Origin: Lyophyllum atratum
Taxonomy: Eukaryota; Basidiomycota; Agaricomycetes; Agaricales; Lyophyllaceae
Assembly (NCBI GenBank): GCA_014905825.1
Contig: JACGCN010000027.1
Location: forward strand, 124,001 to 188,000
DNA: 64,000 bases
Reading direction: 5' to 3'
The notes beneath the pieces are model-generated. The model made no database searches. It was not told the DNA's origin and was given only the letters and a program-made list of their open reading frames with translations. Of the stretch, positions 9,453-21,915 are shown one piece after another. Position 1 is the stretch's first letter. Each line of letters starts with the position of its first letter. Position numbers and translations under genes: made by a program.

Positions 9453-10921
9453 TCACAATAATATATGTTCCAGCGCACGAATCGGAATTGGGCTTGCGCG
9501 GGTATCCTGAGGCGTCATATCCACAAAAGGGATGAACACATGAGACCCACGAGCCCTTTCCTGCTGGCTGCTGGAGGACTGCTCTGGGAAGACGAGGACG
9601 GATTCTGGGCTTGTATGCCATCGTATATTCCGCGAGGAGGTTGTCCCGCCGCGTGTAGCGCGGTCGAGAGAGGTCTGAACGATAATCAGGGTTGGCATGA
9701 TTCCCTGTCGGTCGTGTCAGATTGGATAAGTGCCCGGATAGCAAGAATGATACTGACCACGATTTGTATTAAGCCCGAGTCTAGGATTATCTGTACACAT
9801 AGAGGCCGGTAAGTCAAAAGGCGAAGCGGAGTGTTAGGAGTGCGAACATTGGCGGTGGCATTATTTCGTAAAATGAGGTCCAGCGAGGTGTAGAGGGTGT
9901 AAATGAAGCCAGATTCAATTCTGTCGCCGTGGTTGGCTTGTATCAGCACCTCGTCAAGTTGCAGGATTGGCAAGACGTACATCACTCCGACAGTGGATCG
10001 GTAACGCCTTGACACGTCTTCGCCGAGCATAACGCGAGCGCTTCTGGAGACATACATGAGCCGCCCAGCTGTATGATACGTTGAATCGTTAATTGATGCA
10101 ACTGAGGAATTTTTGAGCGGTTACTGACCAGCGATGGCGGTGGTGATGATATTTACCGCAACCGACATGCTCAGATATATCCAGGAGTAGCGCTCAAGGG
10201 CGATGGACCTGCCCTCAAATACAAAGCCACATGCTGTAAAAGATATTAGTGACATGGATTATTGAAGTATCCGTTATAAGCGCTCACGCACCAGTTGCCG
10301 CCACCAGAAGCATGACTGGTCCAATTATAACGCAGGTCTTCGAGCTCCAAATGAGATAGCATCTATATAGCTATGTTGGTTTCGTTCAAGACACGCCATT
10401 CTGCCTCTGACTATAGATACTAACCAGAACTGTGTCCGCCAAAGCACTTGAAGCAGGTTAAGTAGAAGCAGATTTCTGAAACAAGCGAGACGTACCTGTT
10501 CGTTACGTACATAACGTACTTTGGACTAAGGGCTTCATAGGTGAGTTCACCCTTCAACAGATTTTGGAACACCAAGTTCAACGTATAGCCCATATCCGCA
10601 GATGCGAGTGAGAACATCGCAGTCGCGGCCAAAAGGAGAATCCAAGGGATACGGTCCTTGCGACAGAGGATCACCACGCAAGAACCGAAAAGCAGGAAAT
10701 AGATGCCTATGCTCCAATGTTGGCGTACTCGTGAGGCTAGGTAGCGCAAAACATACCATAAAGAAAGGCTTCAAACTATGTATAGATAGATGTGAACGTC
10801 AGCGCGTATTCGAGGGCAATCGCGAGGAAGTACGCACAAGTACGGCGCCAAGATAAGGACCCGGACTATTCGGATACCTTAGGACTGGACTATCCCTAGC
10901 GGGGTATAACACAGTCGCCAT
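9453..10921 (-). CDS. Seven-transmembrane protein of unknown function, 327 aa, nine exons
   Basis: Exons on the minus strand are 10921-10838, 10775-10757, 10706-10448, 10362-10292, 10233-10129, 10068-9981, 9920-9848, 9790-9758 and 9704-9453, summing to 984 nt. Exon 2 is only 19 nt and exon 8 only 33 nt. The third donor (AA|GTGCTT) is weak. The sequence alternates hydrophobic helices: IYFLLFGSCVVILC, ILLLAATAMFSLASADM, the CYLIW segment, YLSMSVAVNIITTAIAG, the IIESGFIYTLYTSLDLI segment and IVGIMPTLIIVQ, with a polar Ser/Gln-rich C-terminal tail. This layout is typical of a large family of uncharacterised integral membrane proteins of mushrooms. No ligand or role can be assigned from sequence. 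Confidence 0.82.
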
Positions 10922-11885
10922 TCAAATCGAGAGTGAGATCGACGGTCGGGAGCCCTTCCACGCTACTGGACGATGGGGACAGGGGCCAAGCAACGCTACC
11001 CTCGTCAGAGTGTCTGGCCTTTATCTTCCCTTGGGAGCGCCAAAGGAATGGCTAGATAAACCAGGCATTCGGGCTTTTGTATTAAAAATCTAAGCAGCAT
11101 CAGTACGGGGGTCAGTGACGTACTATAGCCGTTGTACAAATCCGTCGGTGGGGAGATGACAAGTGTACGCATCACGGATGATTTCCGCATGAGATGTGCG
11201 TCGGGAGGGCGGGTTCTGCAGCGCGACCTTGTTATTCGACACGAGTACAAGGGAAGAGACTGGTTGGCCAAACGACGGACACGTTTCACAGCGGGTGGAT
11301 GGCGACGATTGACACGTTGTGTTTCGGGAAGGCTGTGCGTATAGGTATAAGGCTTTGTGGAGCGGGAGTGTTGGGTATAAAACATAGATACCATCGAACT
11401 GCGTAGTGCGATGAGGTTGATGCAATGATCATCATACTGTTCAAGTGCACGAGGGCTTGTCGAAAGATGACCTTCTCAAGCTTCTTGTCTCTTCTCTACT
11501 GAGAGCCAGGACAGAATTAAGGTGATGCCAGTATGTCATTAAGGTTGAGCCAAGATTGAGGTCATTGGCGTGGTGATTTTCTGTGGAGGAGCGGATTTGA
11601 TACTTATCAGACGCACATATATTGATCGGCCATGGTTGATTGGTGCACAAAGCTAAGGAGCTTCAACAGAAAAAGAGTAAGAGAGCAGAACGGTCTTCCA
11701 AGGGCGGCAAACGTGGTCAAAGGAGGGAGCTGCCGCCGGTGGTCGCGATCGGACCAGAATTGCTCTTCACGTGATCGTGTCACGTCGCGTTCCGAATTTG
11801 AAATTCCTGTGCTTCTCCAGTAGTCGAGTTATTCACCATCCAGGATCCTCTATTGACGCGCAACAATACCACTTCCATCCCAACC
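10922..11885. other. Intergenic, divergent promoters
   Basis: The stretch lies between the start of the 7TM gene and the start of the coiled-coil gene. Short open frames exist on both strands but none shows a recognisable domain or consistent splice structure. Confidence 0.55.
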
Positions 11886-14002
11886 ATGAAATCGCGTATT
11901 CCACACGTAAAACCCAGCTCAAATCGCGACCACCCTCATCCCTCAGCACTCCCAGCCGACCCATCGCACGTCCACGCGTCACTTCAGGCTCTCGGCGCTC
12001 CTCCGATCTCTCTGGAAGAGTTCACTCGCCTGTACAAAGGGCCATTTGCAGGCGTCATGCTGTTTATGAGCGACCATATCAAAGGGCGCAAAGCCGTGGC
12101 ACGGGATCGGCACCGGATACAGCAGTCAGTACAACCTTCTCTCTCTCGACTCCAGATAGGAACTGAGATGCAACTGGCAGAATTCGAGAAAAACGCGCTA
12201 AGTCCCATCTTCGGCACACGGATGGTGCTACCCGTTCCCCGGTGGATCGATCCTTGGGATTGTGGTGCACCGCACAGCGGGCAGCTGAGGTGTCGAGGAC
12301 GCAGTTGGGGGAGAAGCAGGTGGCGCTAGCACAACTACGTACGACCATCCAATCTAGATTGTTCATTGGGCAGTCAGAATTCATGCTCATGACTCGTTCC
12401 CTGATGGTTCCCTCACAGATTCAAGAGCTGCGGAACTGAAAGCGACCTTAGCGAACAAAGGTCAGGTTGCGCTGTTGCTGCGTGTCCTGGAGGAGAAGGA
12501 GAAAGTACGTATCAAACGGTTTCAGGAGATGACGAGGGTCATGGACGCATTGAGGTGAGTCGGCACCGCCTCGCCGATCGTGGGGTGTTTGGGCCATTTA
12601 GGATGCCTTCAGAATGTATGAGAATCTTTGCTGATGTGCCAGATCATGTCTATTGAAGGCGAACAGCTGAAGAAAGGTCATCGTCCAAGGTAGTCATGTT
12701 TCCACGACCCATCTGATGTTAATGATATGTAACTCGAGCGTTTCAGTCCCATGCCCCCTCGTTAGATCTGCCTTCTCTCCCGCCGCTACCCCGAATCTCA
12801 CTTGCGCAAGAAACGCTGACTGTATGTTCTCTCCCGTTATTATTGCAATTTTTCAGTCTGATTGGTTGGACAGAATTTGCACGCATACCGGATAAGACTC
12901 GCGCGCATTACGCAGACGGATCATGAACCAAGCTCCCTGCTCACGTCCCGCCTTCGGAATAGGATTGCAAAGCTGACGGGCCCCGATCTGGATACTGAAC
13001 AAGTGTTGTGCGTAGTACAAGGTTGTTTCTACCGTGTACTGATATTCCTTCCTGGTGTAGACAGAAATATTGTGCGGTCGCGAGGGCGAGAGCTGAGGGG
13101 GCACTCAAGTACCGGGATCGTCGCCTTGACGCATTGCACACTGTTTCGAGGGAAGAGCTTGAAGAAAAGTGGGCTGCCAACGTACGTGCGATGGTACTAT
13201 GATCGGTATCACTTTCGATGCGATCTGATGATATATTGGAAGAGGACAAGAAAGAAGGAGCTACAAAGGTTGTCGGATAACGCGGTAGCGCTCGGATTCT
13301 TGTGCGAGCATCTCATCAACTCTGTGAGCTTTTCGACCTTGTGGCGATTATTCGGTTCATCTGATACACGGTGTAGATATCTGTGTTCCTCGAGCAGACC
13401 TCGCCCATCCTGCGGTCATCCATCGAAGAAGAGACGCGTCTCGCAAAAGGGTATGTAGATGTTGTGAGGCTGCTCATTTCGGCGCGGGTGGAGGGCAAGG
13501 TGATGAAAGCAAGGTTCATTGAAGACGTTCAGAGAGCATGTAGGATGAGAGTCCCAAACGTATGTCGGGTTCCGTTCTTGACCTAGCCCTTGCTGACGTA
13601 CGGTGTGTCCCAGGAGCCAGATGCTATTTTGCAGGAGGTCGAACGATGGCTCGAAAGAAGTGAGTGGTCTCGGCCGATAGGTCTCGTGCTTTGAGTTGAC
13701 GCGTACTGGCGCGTTAGGCCACCAGCGTTCCTCGTTCCTCAGGTCGGTCAAGAGTCTTCAGGCACCCTCGCAGTCCTCGGAAGAAGAGGCACTTATACGT
13801 GAGAGATGGCAGAGACATATACGTGTCAACCATGGACAACTGACTTGTGATCGACACAGGTACATATCAGATGGGCTTTGAGAGCGTTGAGGACCGAGCG
13901 CTGAAGTTGTTGACGCGTAAAGTGGACAAGGCGGTGTTGGGAGATTCGCTGGTGGGGGATATTGAGACTCTTTTGCGAGATGTGAGAACGATTGTGGGGT
14001 AG
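11886..14002 (+). CDS. Coiled-coil protein of unknown identity, many exons
   Basis: The probable start is the ATG at 11886 in a CCAACC ATG context, and the stop is 14000-14002. Exon 1 encodes an acidic/basic N-terminus with LGAPPISLEEFTRLYKGPF and a segment rich in Lys/Arg. Later exons are recognisable as heptad-rich pieces: EVSRTQLGEKQVALAQL near 12290, ELKATLANKGQVALLLRVLEE near 12435, REELEEKWAANVRAM near 13165, AKGYVDVVRLLISARVEGK near 13450, and a final exon with VEDRALKLLTRKVDKAVLGD near 13890. Introns are short and several exons are under 100 nt; I have not fixed every boundary. The pattern suggests a structural or cytoskeletal adaptor, but I do not recognise the family and assign no function. 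Confidence 0.6.
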
Positions 14003-14364
14003 ATATACAGGGTCGGGTGGTTCATATGTACATTCAGGGATGGTGAAGGCACGAATAAGGGAGTTGGCAATAAGTTGAGCTGCCCGGCATTGGAGGTGGG
14101 GGTGCTTGAACGCGAACGCTCCCGATAGTGCCCGCCTGACATGAATGATGCTCCGTTGCCGTTCGTTCGCGGCATGGAACGACGATGAAGCAAGTGGACT
14201 ATTAGATAAGGATTCGGCTGTAACACATGGGTTTCCATTGGCTGCCAGGCGACACCGGCACCGGGCATTCACGTGCATCAACTGCATAAATTTGTTAGGT
14301 TTCAAGGTCCGGAAATCTCCATCCACCCTTGTTTCTCCATCGTCCGTCGCCAGCGTCGCCGACG
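14003..14364. other. Intergenic, aconitase promoter region
   Basis: No gene or repeat is seen. The region holds the 3' end of the coiled-coil gene and the promoter and 5' untranslated region of the aconitase gene. Confidence 0.6.
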
Positions 14365-17313
14365 ATGCTCAACCTCTCTTATAGGACCGCCAACGCCATG
14401 CGCGCGTTGCAGCGGCTGGCCGCAGGTATGGCCACCGTTGCTCCCCGCATTGGTGACACAAAAGTGCCCATGTCGTTGCACGAAAAGAGCGCGTACATCA
14501 ACTATCAGCGCATTGAAGATAACCTTGCAGTCATTCGCGAAAGGTGCTCAGTTTCAGTATCTACCATGCAGCGTTTTGTTGACCGTTTGCTAGGCTGCAG
14601 CGCCCGATGACATTGTCGGAGAAGATTCTGTATGGCCATCTCGACGACCCCCATGGGCAAGACATCGAGCGGGGTGTCAGCTATCTCCGACTCCGTCCTG
14701 ATGTGAGTCTACCGACTGTTCTATTCCTCTGAGATACTGACAGGTTTGCAGCGAGTGGCCTGCCAGGATGCTACTGCACAGGTACTTTGCCTATTTGCTG
14801 CTACGTCACAAGTCTCGGAACTGACGTAATCGCAGATGGCTCTTTTGCAATTCATGTCGGCCGGCATGGACACCGCCGCCGTCCCGACCACCGTCCACTG
14901 TGACCATCTTATCGAGGCCCAGGTCGGAGGCGTTAAGGATTTGGCTCGTGGTATCGCAACGAACAAGGAGGTCTATGATTTCTTGGCAACGGCTACCGCA
15001 AAGGTCAGTAAACTTCCGCATTAACCCCGTTCCATGCCATTAACAGTCTTCTCAGTATGGTCTTGGTTTCTGGAAACCCGGTTCTGGTATCATTCATCAA
15101 ATCATTCTTGAGAACTATGCATTCCCCGGTGGCCTTATGATCGGTACGGACTCACATACACCGAATGCCGGTGGTCTTGGTATGATTGCCTGCGGTGTCG
15201 GTGGTGCGGATGCTGTCGACGTCATGGCTGGACTTCCTTGGGAACTCAAGTGCCCTAAGGTCATTGGCGTCAACCTCACTGGCGCCATCGGCGGATGGAC
15301 CACTCCCAAGGGTAAGCGAACCCGTTGCCAGTTATGCTTGCGTGAACTCACTATTCCTCAGATGTTATCCTCAAGGTTGCGGGTATCCTTACGGTCAAGG
15401 GCGGCACTGGTGCCATCGTGGAATACAAAGGCCCCGGTATCGAATCTCTGTCTTGCACTGGTATGGCCACCATCTGTAACATGGGTGCTGAAATTGGTGC
15501 AACCACCTCGGTCTTCCCCTTCAATCATCGCATGGTCGACTATCTCAACGCTACCCAGCGACCTGAGATCGCTAAATACGCCCAACAATTCCAACACAAT
15601 CTCCAAGCCGACAAGGAAGCTGACTATGACCAAATGATTGAAATCGTACGTACTGTGCAAACCGTTCGGCACCATCACAAAGACTGATCGTTTCCCAACA
15701 GAACCTCTCCGAACTTGAACCCCACATCAATGGACCATTCACCCCGGATCTCGCCACTCCCATCTCCAAGTTCGCTGAGGAGGCAAAAAAGAACGGCTGG
15801 CCTGACGAGATCAAGGTTGCCCTTATCGGTTCCTGCACCAACTCTTCGTACGAGGACATGTCCCGCTCTGCCTCGATCGCCAAGGAAGCCGCTTCCCGCG
15901 GTCTTACCGTCAAGAGCATGTACACTATTACTCCTGGATCTGAACAAGTTCGTGCCACCACCGAGCGCGATGGTCAGATCGGTGCCTTGGAAGAGGTCGG
16001 TGGAATCGTCCTCGCCAATGCCTGTGGCCCTTGCATCGGTCAATGGGACAGGAAAGATGTCAAGAAGGGCGAACCCAACACCAGTATGTCTTGTACTCCT
16101 CGCTAGATGTTCTGACCTGATCTCTTCACCTTTCCAGTCGTTACTTCGTACAACCGTAACTTCACTGGCCGTAACGACGCTAACCCCGCCACCCACGCTT
16201 TCGTCACTTCCCCCGATATTGTGACTGCTATGGCCTTCGGCGGTAGCCTCTCTTTCAACCCCCTTACCGACTCTCTGACTGGCGCTGATGGCAAGCCCTT
16301 CAAGTTCTCGGAACCCAATGGAAACGAGCTTCCTCCTCGCGGCTATGACCCTGGACAGGACACTTTCCAGCCCCCTCCCAAGGACCGCGCCAACGTCAAC
16401 GTCGCTGTTGACCCCAAGTCCGACCGTCTCCAACTCTTGAAGCCCTTTGACCCCTGGGATGGCAAGACCCCCAAGGACCTACCCATCCTGATCAAGGTCG
16501 CCGGCAAGTGCAGTATGTATCTTCTCGCTTTTCCTCTTGGCACTGCTTGATATCGCCTTTTCCGTAGCTACCGACCACATCTCTGCTGGTGGTCCCTGGT
16601 TGAAGTACCGTGGCCATCTCGAGAACATCTCCCGTACGTATCTTGACACGCTCCGCTCTAATTCTCTTCCTCATTTGTTCACTGTAGAGAACTGCCTCAT
16701 CGGTGCGATCAACGCTGAGAACGGCGAAGCCAACAAGGTCAAGAACCAGATCACCGGCGAATACGGACCAGTCCCCGAGACCGCCAAGTTCTACCGTGAG
16801 AAGGGCATCAAGTGGGTCGTTGTCGGTGACCACAACTACGGCGAGGGCTCTTCCCGTGAGCACGCTGCTCTCGAGCCCCGTTATCTCGGCGGTCTTGCCA
16901 TCATCACCCGGTCGTTCGCCCGTATCCACGAGACCAACTTGAAGAAGCAGGGCATGCTCGCGCTCACCTTTGCTGACCCCGCCGACTACGACAAAGTCAA
17001 GCCTGATGACCGTGTGGACATCTATGGTCTTGAGACCTTCTCGCCCGGCAAGAACTTGACGATGACGTTGAAGCACTCGAACGGAAAGACTGACGTACGG
17101 ATTTTACCTTTTTGGGCTGGTGCTGAGTGCTCACTTGTTTTGTGAATTGTAGGAGGTCTCGCTTGCGCACTCTTTCAATGAGGGCCAGATCGAGTGGTTC
17201 AAGGCCGGTTCCGCGCTCAACCTCGTACGTTTCTTCCGCGCGCAAGCATCTGGTTCCACATTCTGACCCATGACCCCTTGTAGATGGCTGCCAAAGCAAA
17301 AGGCGCCGCATAA
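14365..17313 (+). CDS. ACO1: Aconitate hydratase, mitochondrial, 785 aa, twelve exons
   Basis: Exons are 14365-14543, 14594-14702, 14752-14781, 14836-15003, 15056-15311, 15362-15645, 15702-16083, 16138-16512, 16568-16633, 16688-17094, 17153-17224 and 17284-17313, summing to 2358 nt. The enzyme interconverts citrate and isocitrate through cis-aconitate in the TCA cycle. The three cluster cysteines sit in SCTNSS and [10 protein letters not shown]. The active-site stretches [30 protein letters not shown] and [19 protein letters not shown] are present. Length matches fungal mitochondrial aconitases. The N-terminus is Arg-rich and free of acidic residues ([18 protein letters not shown]), consistent with a mitochondrial presequence. 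Codon use is strongly biased toward C-ending codons, as in highly expressed fungal genes. Assignment is firm. Confidence 0.97.
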
Positions 17314-18785
17314 GTGCTGCCCCACATGCCGCTGCGGGCGCCATTATCCAAAGTATCAACGGAGGTGACACCGCTGCCATCAACCCGATGTTGTTGCTGC
17401 GAACGGAAGGGGCAAAGGTCCCCTGGTATCTTATTAGAAAAAGAGTTGTCGGATGTGTTTTTTCCGCCGCGTTCATCATTTCTCTTTTTTTTGTGTGTTC
17501 CGCTTCGACTCGTATATGTTTTTGTATTTCTGTTCCTCACTAATGAGAGTGTAATGAAAGTATAGATTCAACATGGGGCTGAGTGGGGACGGTGAGGGTC
17601 GATAGTGGTTCTGTTGAACGCATGTTAGATGGGTGTTCTTGCTTGGTGAAGTCAGACGCGATGGTGGTGAGCGCCGAGCAGTAGCTTGGGTGTCAGCAAT
17701 CGAGGCCGCGGCCAACGTCATACTAATAGATGCAGAACTTACAACTTCAATCTCTGAGCATCGCTAGAGCTCCCGATTTTGGTAGCGGGGATGACTGATC
17801 CTAATTCTCCTCCTCGGTACAATGACAGAAATTCAATATGCATGCCCATCTGGACAGTCAAACCACAGAACTCTCGTGGAAAGCCCCATGGCGCTGGGGT
17901 CTTCCTAGCGATGTAGATACCGAGTATGAGATCTGGTTTTCCGTAGCATGTCAAGCAGTACCGGTAGTAGAGGTCACGGCTGGCTAAGCAGATACTAGAT
18001 GGATTAGACTCCGAGTCGGTGAATGCCCTGGCAGGGTCGGGACAATGTAGGCCTGCAGCGAAGGTATATCAGCGTTCCGACGAACATACGTCCCACGTCT
18101 TGGAGGTCAATCGAGGTGAAGGACCAACATCTGCATAAATGAGCGTATGGTGGAGCTTCTCGACGACTTAAAATCGGCTTCGCAGAGCGCTCATTCCGAT
18201 GGACAAAAATCGAATTCTGCCACTGAGCTCCATATCTCGCAAAGTACCAACAAGGAGCAACAAGGGCGGTCGATTTGCGTCGCGCAACTCGCTGAACTGG
18301 ATTGCTCACCGTTCAGGCACTTCCTTGTGAGGTCTGTAGTTCAGGTTCTCGCATTCTCAGTCGGGTTATCAGCGAGTTTTTAGAGGCGTCTGTGTGTTCG
18401 AAATGGAAAGCGACGAAGTGTCACCTTGCGTTCAAGTTCCCGCTTCTTGAGGCGGCTCGTCCCCGGAGACCATGATCATCAGAATTACGGAGTTCGAGGC
18501 GTGCGCGGGAGCTACAGCCAGGAGAAGTTGAAGCGAGTGGCGGCGGACACGGAAATGCACGTTTCTCGATCTTGCATGAGACTCGGGGGCAATAATGGGA
18601 GGGCGAAGCAGGCAGATGAGGAGGGGATGCTTGAGATCAACGTCGTTGTGAGACATAGTTTTCTTCAGCGGCGCTGTCACCCTGGCTGGGGTTATTCTAC
18701 TTCACCTAAGGTGAAGTCAATCTTTGTACAATGGATTTATTCCAGCGGTCAAGTGTCAGCCCTGACACCTTAAAGCGTCCAGAGC
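17314..18785. other. Intergenic, between two 3' ends
   Basis: This 1.5-kb stretch separates the convergent aconitase and lactonase genes. I see no recognisable coding sequence. A perfect 19-bp palindrome (ACTTCACCT, A, AGGTGAAGT) lies at 18699-18717, shortly downstream of the lactonase stop. Confidence 0.5.
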
Positions 18786-20524
18786 CTACGGTGATATCGG
18801 AAGAATGCCTTTGGCAGCGATATCGGCCACAAATATCTTCGTCTCGGCGAGAATGACGAGCCTCCCGTCTTTCGCAAAGACCATATTGGCCGAAGTTGTG
18901 CCCAAGAAGAACTTGCCCAGCAATGTGCCTTCATCGTTCCATACCTGAGTCTTACATGAGAAGAGCAGACTTGGAATAAGCAGAGAAGCCAACTCAACAT
19001 GTACACCATCCCCGCAACCGGAGTACACATTTCCCTTGAGATCGACTTGCACACCGTCAGGAACCCCTGCATCGATATAAGCAAACACGCGGCGGTTCTT
19101 GAAAGCGTGCGTGCGTGGATCGACGTCGAATGCGTATCTGTGGAGTCCAATCAGCATATGCACTGGCGTGACAATAATCAAGTTGATGAGATGTCGTTTG
19201 ATGGATCATCCACTACGCCCACTTGGAGACAAGTTTATCAAAGAGCTTACATCGTTGCAGGTTCTGTCTGATTATTCCCCAGGAACCCACCAGCGGCCCC
19301 AGTATCTGCACTACAAGGGAAGTTGTCACAATGTTCATATGTCTTGTATATCAAAATGACATACATATAAGCCGTCTTGCCGTCAGCTGTGAATGCAATC
19401 CCGTTGCACTTGTCGAAATCAGTCGCTACCACACGAACGGCGCCCGTTTCGGGATCAAACCGATATACTTGATTTGGCATTAAAGGATTTGGTCGGAAAT
19501 GATTGAGAAATCCGTATCTACAGGCAGGACCACAAGGTTACCGTGAGCATGAGGGAAGACACGAGCTGATGAAGACAACGCTCAATGGATATGAAGCACG
19601 TACACCACGTCTGTGAAGAACAATTTCCCGCTCGGGTGTACTTTGATATCATTCAGCGAGTTGAACTGACGACCGAGGAAATTATCCAAGAGCACAGTGA
19701 CGTTGTGAGGAGCTTTCGGATTGACAAGCGCAATTGATGGTGGGCGGGACCCCCGGCCAGACGTGATCAGGACAAGAGACGACCGAAATGGTCCTGTTCC
19801 TCCATTCGTCATTTGGACAGTATCCGGAAGGTCGAGCTGATTCGCATTGTTCATGATATCAACAAGCAATTTAGAAATACAGATTCGCCAGAGGACTTAC
19901 GAATGTGAGAGGGACGTTGATGACGCTGTCATTAGCAGCTATAGCAATGTCGACGTCCTTCAAGCTGATTTTACCAATTACGTTGTTGTGATCCAAATCA
20001 CTCATTCCTAGTGGTCCACCATCATTGCTCGCGAAGAAGACCTCGTCAGTAGCAGGTACGAAGATGGGGGCCTCATGTGCGAAAGCGAAGGTCGAGTTAG
20101 AGGCAATTTCTCGAATGGACGGATTGGGTCCTAGTATTGATAGGAACGACTGATCAAATATTTGAAAAAAGGGAGGAGCCGTTGAGGTCGGATTGAAGAA
20201 CGTGTCGAAGGATGAGTCACGGAATGTTGTGTTGGTACCATCAAGAACAGCGAATGCTTTGGGATCTATGAACTGTTATCGAGAAGGGGTTAGATGTAGA
20301 GTGATGCCATTGATAACATCATGACTTGAACGTACAACTGACTGAGGCGGGAGTTTGAAGGCTCTGGTGTGCTGGTTGCTTAATGCCGCGTCACCAGCAA
20401 GCACGCTTACCCCATAAGCTACAACACAAATTACGATAGATGATACAGTCATGTTCTTGACTGTCCAGAATGACGGTGGGTTTGCAGGCTTATTCCGAAG
20501 ACCAGCGTCTTTTAAATCGACCAT
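18786..20524 (-). CDS. SMP-30/gluconolactonase-type lactonase, membrane-anchored or secreted
   Basis: The start is taken at the ATG at 20524. A hydrophobic helix (VSSIVICVVAYGVSVLA) near the N-terminus can act as signal or anchor. The following exon (to about 19911) encodes APIFVPATDEVFFASNDGGPL. Further exons encode VLLDNFLGRQFNSLNDIKV, GKLFFTDV, YRFDPETGAVRVVATDF, KCNGIAFTADGKTAY, GVPDGVQVDLKGNVY and ETKIFVADI, in the order of blades of the six-bladed SMP-30 propeller. SLNDIKV and PDGVQVD match the calcium- and substrate-binding positions of this family (gluconolactonase, Drp35, fungal lactonohydrolases). The enzyme probably hydrolyses a lactone; the substrate cannot be told. About seven exons. 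Confidence 0.82.
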
Positions 20525-21915
20525 CCTGGTAAAAAGAAGCCTTGGGGCAAAGCAAAGTAGGAGAGCGTGGGGTGAAAATGACCACGTGTAGTGTGGAGGA
20601 GAGATGAAATTTCCCAGCCCCGGTTCTCGCCTGGTACTTCCTAAGTCTAAGCAAGAATCGTTGTCAAGGTAGTACGCATCCTCCAATTTGGATGCTAACC
20701 CGTACTAAATATCCAGTTTCTTGATCACTTCGGGGTACGGTCGTCGGGTTTCAAGTACAAATTTGGGATCGCAAGAAGAAGCGATTGATCAATAATCCCG
20801 GGATGATCTCTGCAGTTGATTTCGGGAAAGTCGGATTAGATGCAACACATAGGAAGTAAAACAGGGTATATTTACTTACATGTTCTGCGGTGTCCAGGTC
20901 TATCAGTCGGCGTCAAACCCCATTAGTTGAGTACATCGTGCACACAACATCAATCAATGACGTCGGGAGGATTTGATTCGGAATAGATTTTATTGATCGT
21001 CTGATGTTAGTCCGATCCGAGCGACATCAAGCATGTCCTCTAAAAGACTTCACCGCGCTACAGGTGTACTTCTACGAGGCAACCTCTTCGGCACTCCTGC
21101 TTTGTGGCTTATCCCTAGACGCTATGCATACGATTCCATCGGGGAGACCGAGCCTTCCGCGTCCAAAGTCTGTTCAGGACCTCCTAGCTCCAGAACAGCT
21201 GTCAGATTTCTCCAATGGGCCAACATATCAATGTGCCATGCTGCCATCTCTCCATCATGCCCGGGCGCAGGGACCAAGGGTAGCTCGTTCGAGGGAAAAT
21301 CTGGCATATCTGCGCGTTGTTATTTTCGATCCAATTCACGCAAGCTGATGGCGAGAAGCCGCCCAGGGCCAGAACAACTTGTCCGAAAGCTTACATGTAA
21401 CATATAGGCCTAAATCAGCCTACCTATCTCCAAACATAGGTACAACCATCCAGGATTGGGACCAGCTCCTGAGACTTTGATTTGGCTGGACCGCCGGCTT
21501 CGACGAATCAGGGCGACCTCGAAGGTCAGGACATACGTTGCTGCCTCGTGAACTTGTGCCCTACCATCACACCCCAGGATTATGGAAAGCTGCAGCGTAG
21601 GATCAGGCGGACTTTGCCGGTGACCCGGTTTGCGAGTTGCAGCAAAGCTACGGCCTTCGGGATCGATTGGACCTTCTATAGGAACAAGATGAGAACGTGG
21701 TCTACCATATCGAGTCCCCGCGAAGAGCAGCGATCCCGGAACGAATCTACCCTTGCGAAAACTTAAGTCCGCTTACCCTACTTATACCCTCCCTACGTGT
21801 GGTTCCCACAGAAATATCACTGCGAGGGTCACCCTCCCTTCGCGCCGAAGTAGATCCCACTCCCAGTTTGAAACTCTATTCATTTTTTCCGCCACTCCCC
21901 GTCGACGCTCTGCAG
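20525..21915. other. Intergenic, divergent promoters
   Basis: The region lies between the starts of the lactonase and desaturase genes. It contains open frames of up to about 140 codons at 21000-21900 but none carries a recognisable domain. The start of the desaturase could lie further upstream than annotated if a short first exon has been missed here. Confidence 0.5.

Noticed and set aside
15675..16433. A 252-codon open frame on the minus strand
   Set aside because: Shadow of aconitase exons 7 and 8; the strong C-ending codon bias of aconitase keeps the opposite frame open.
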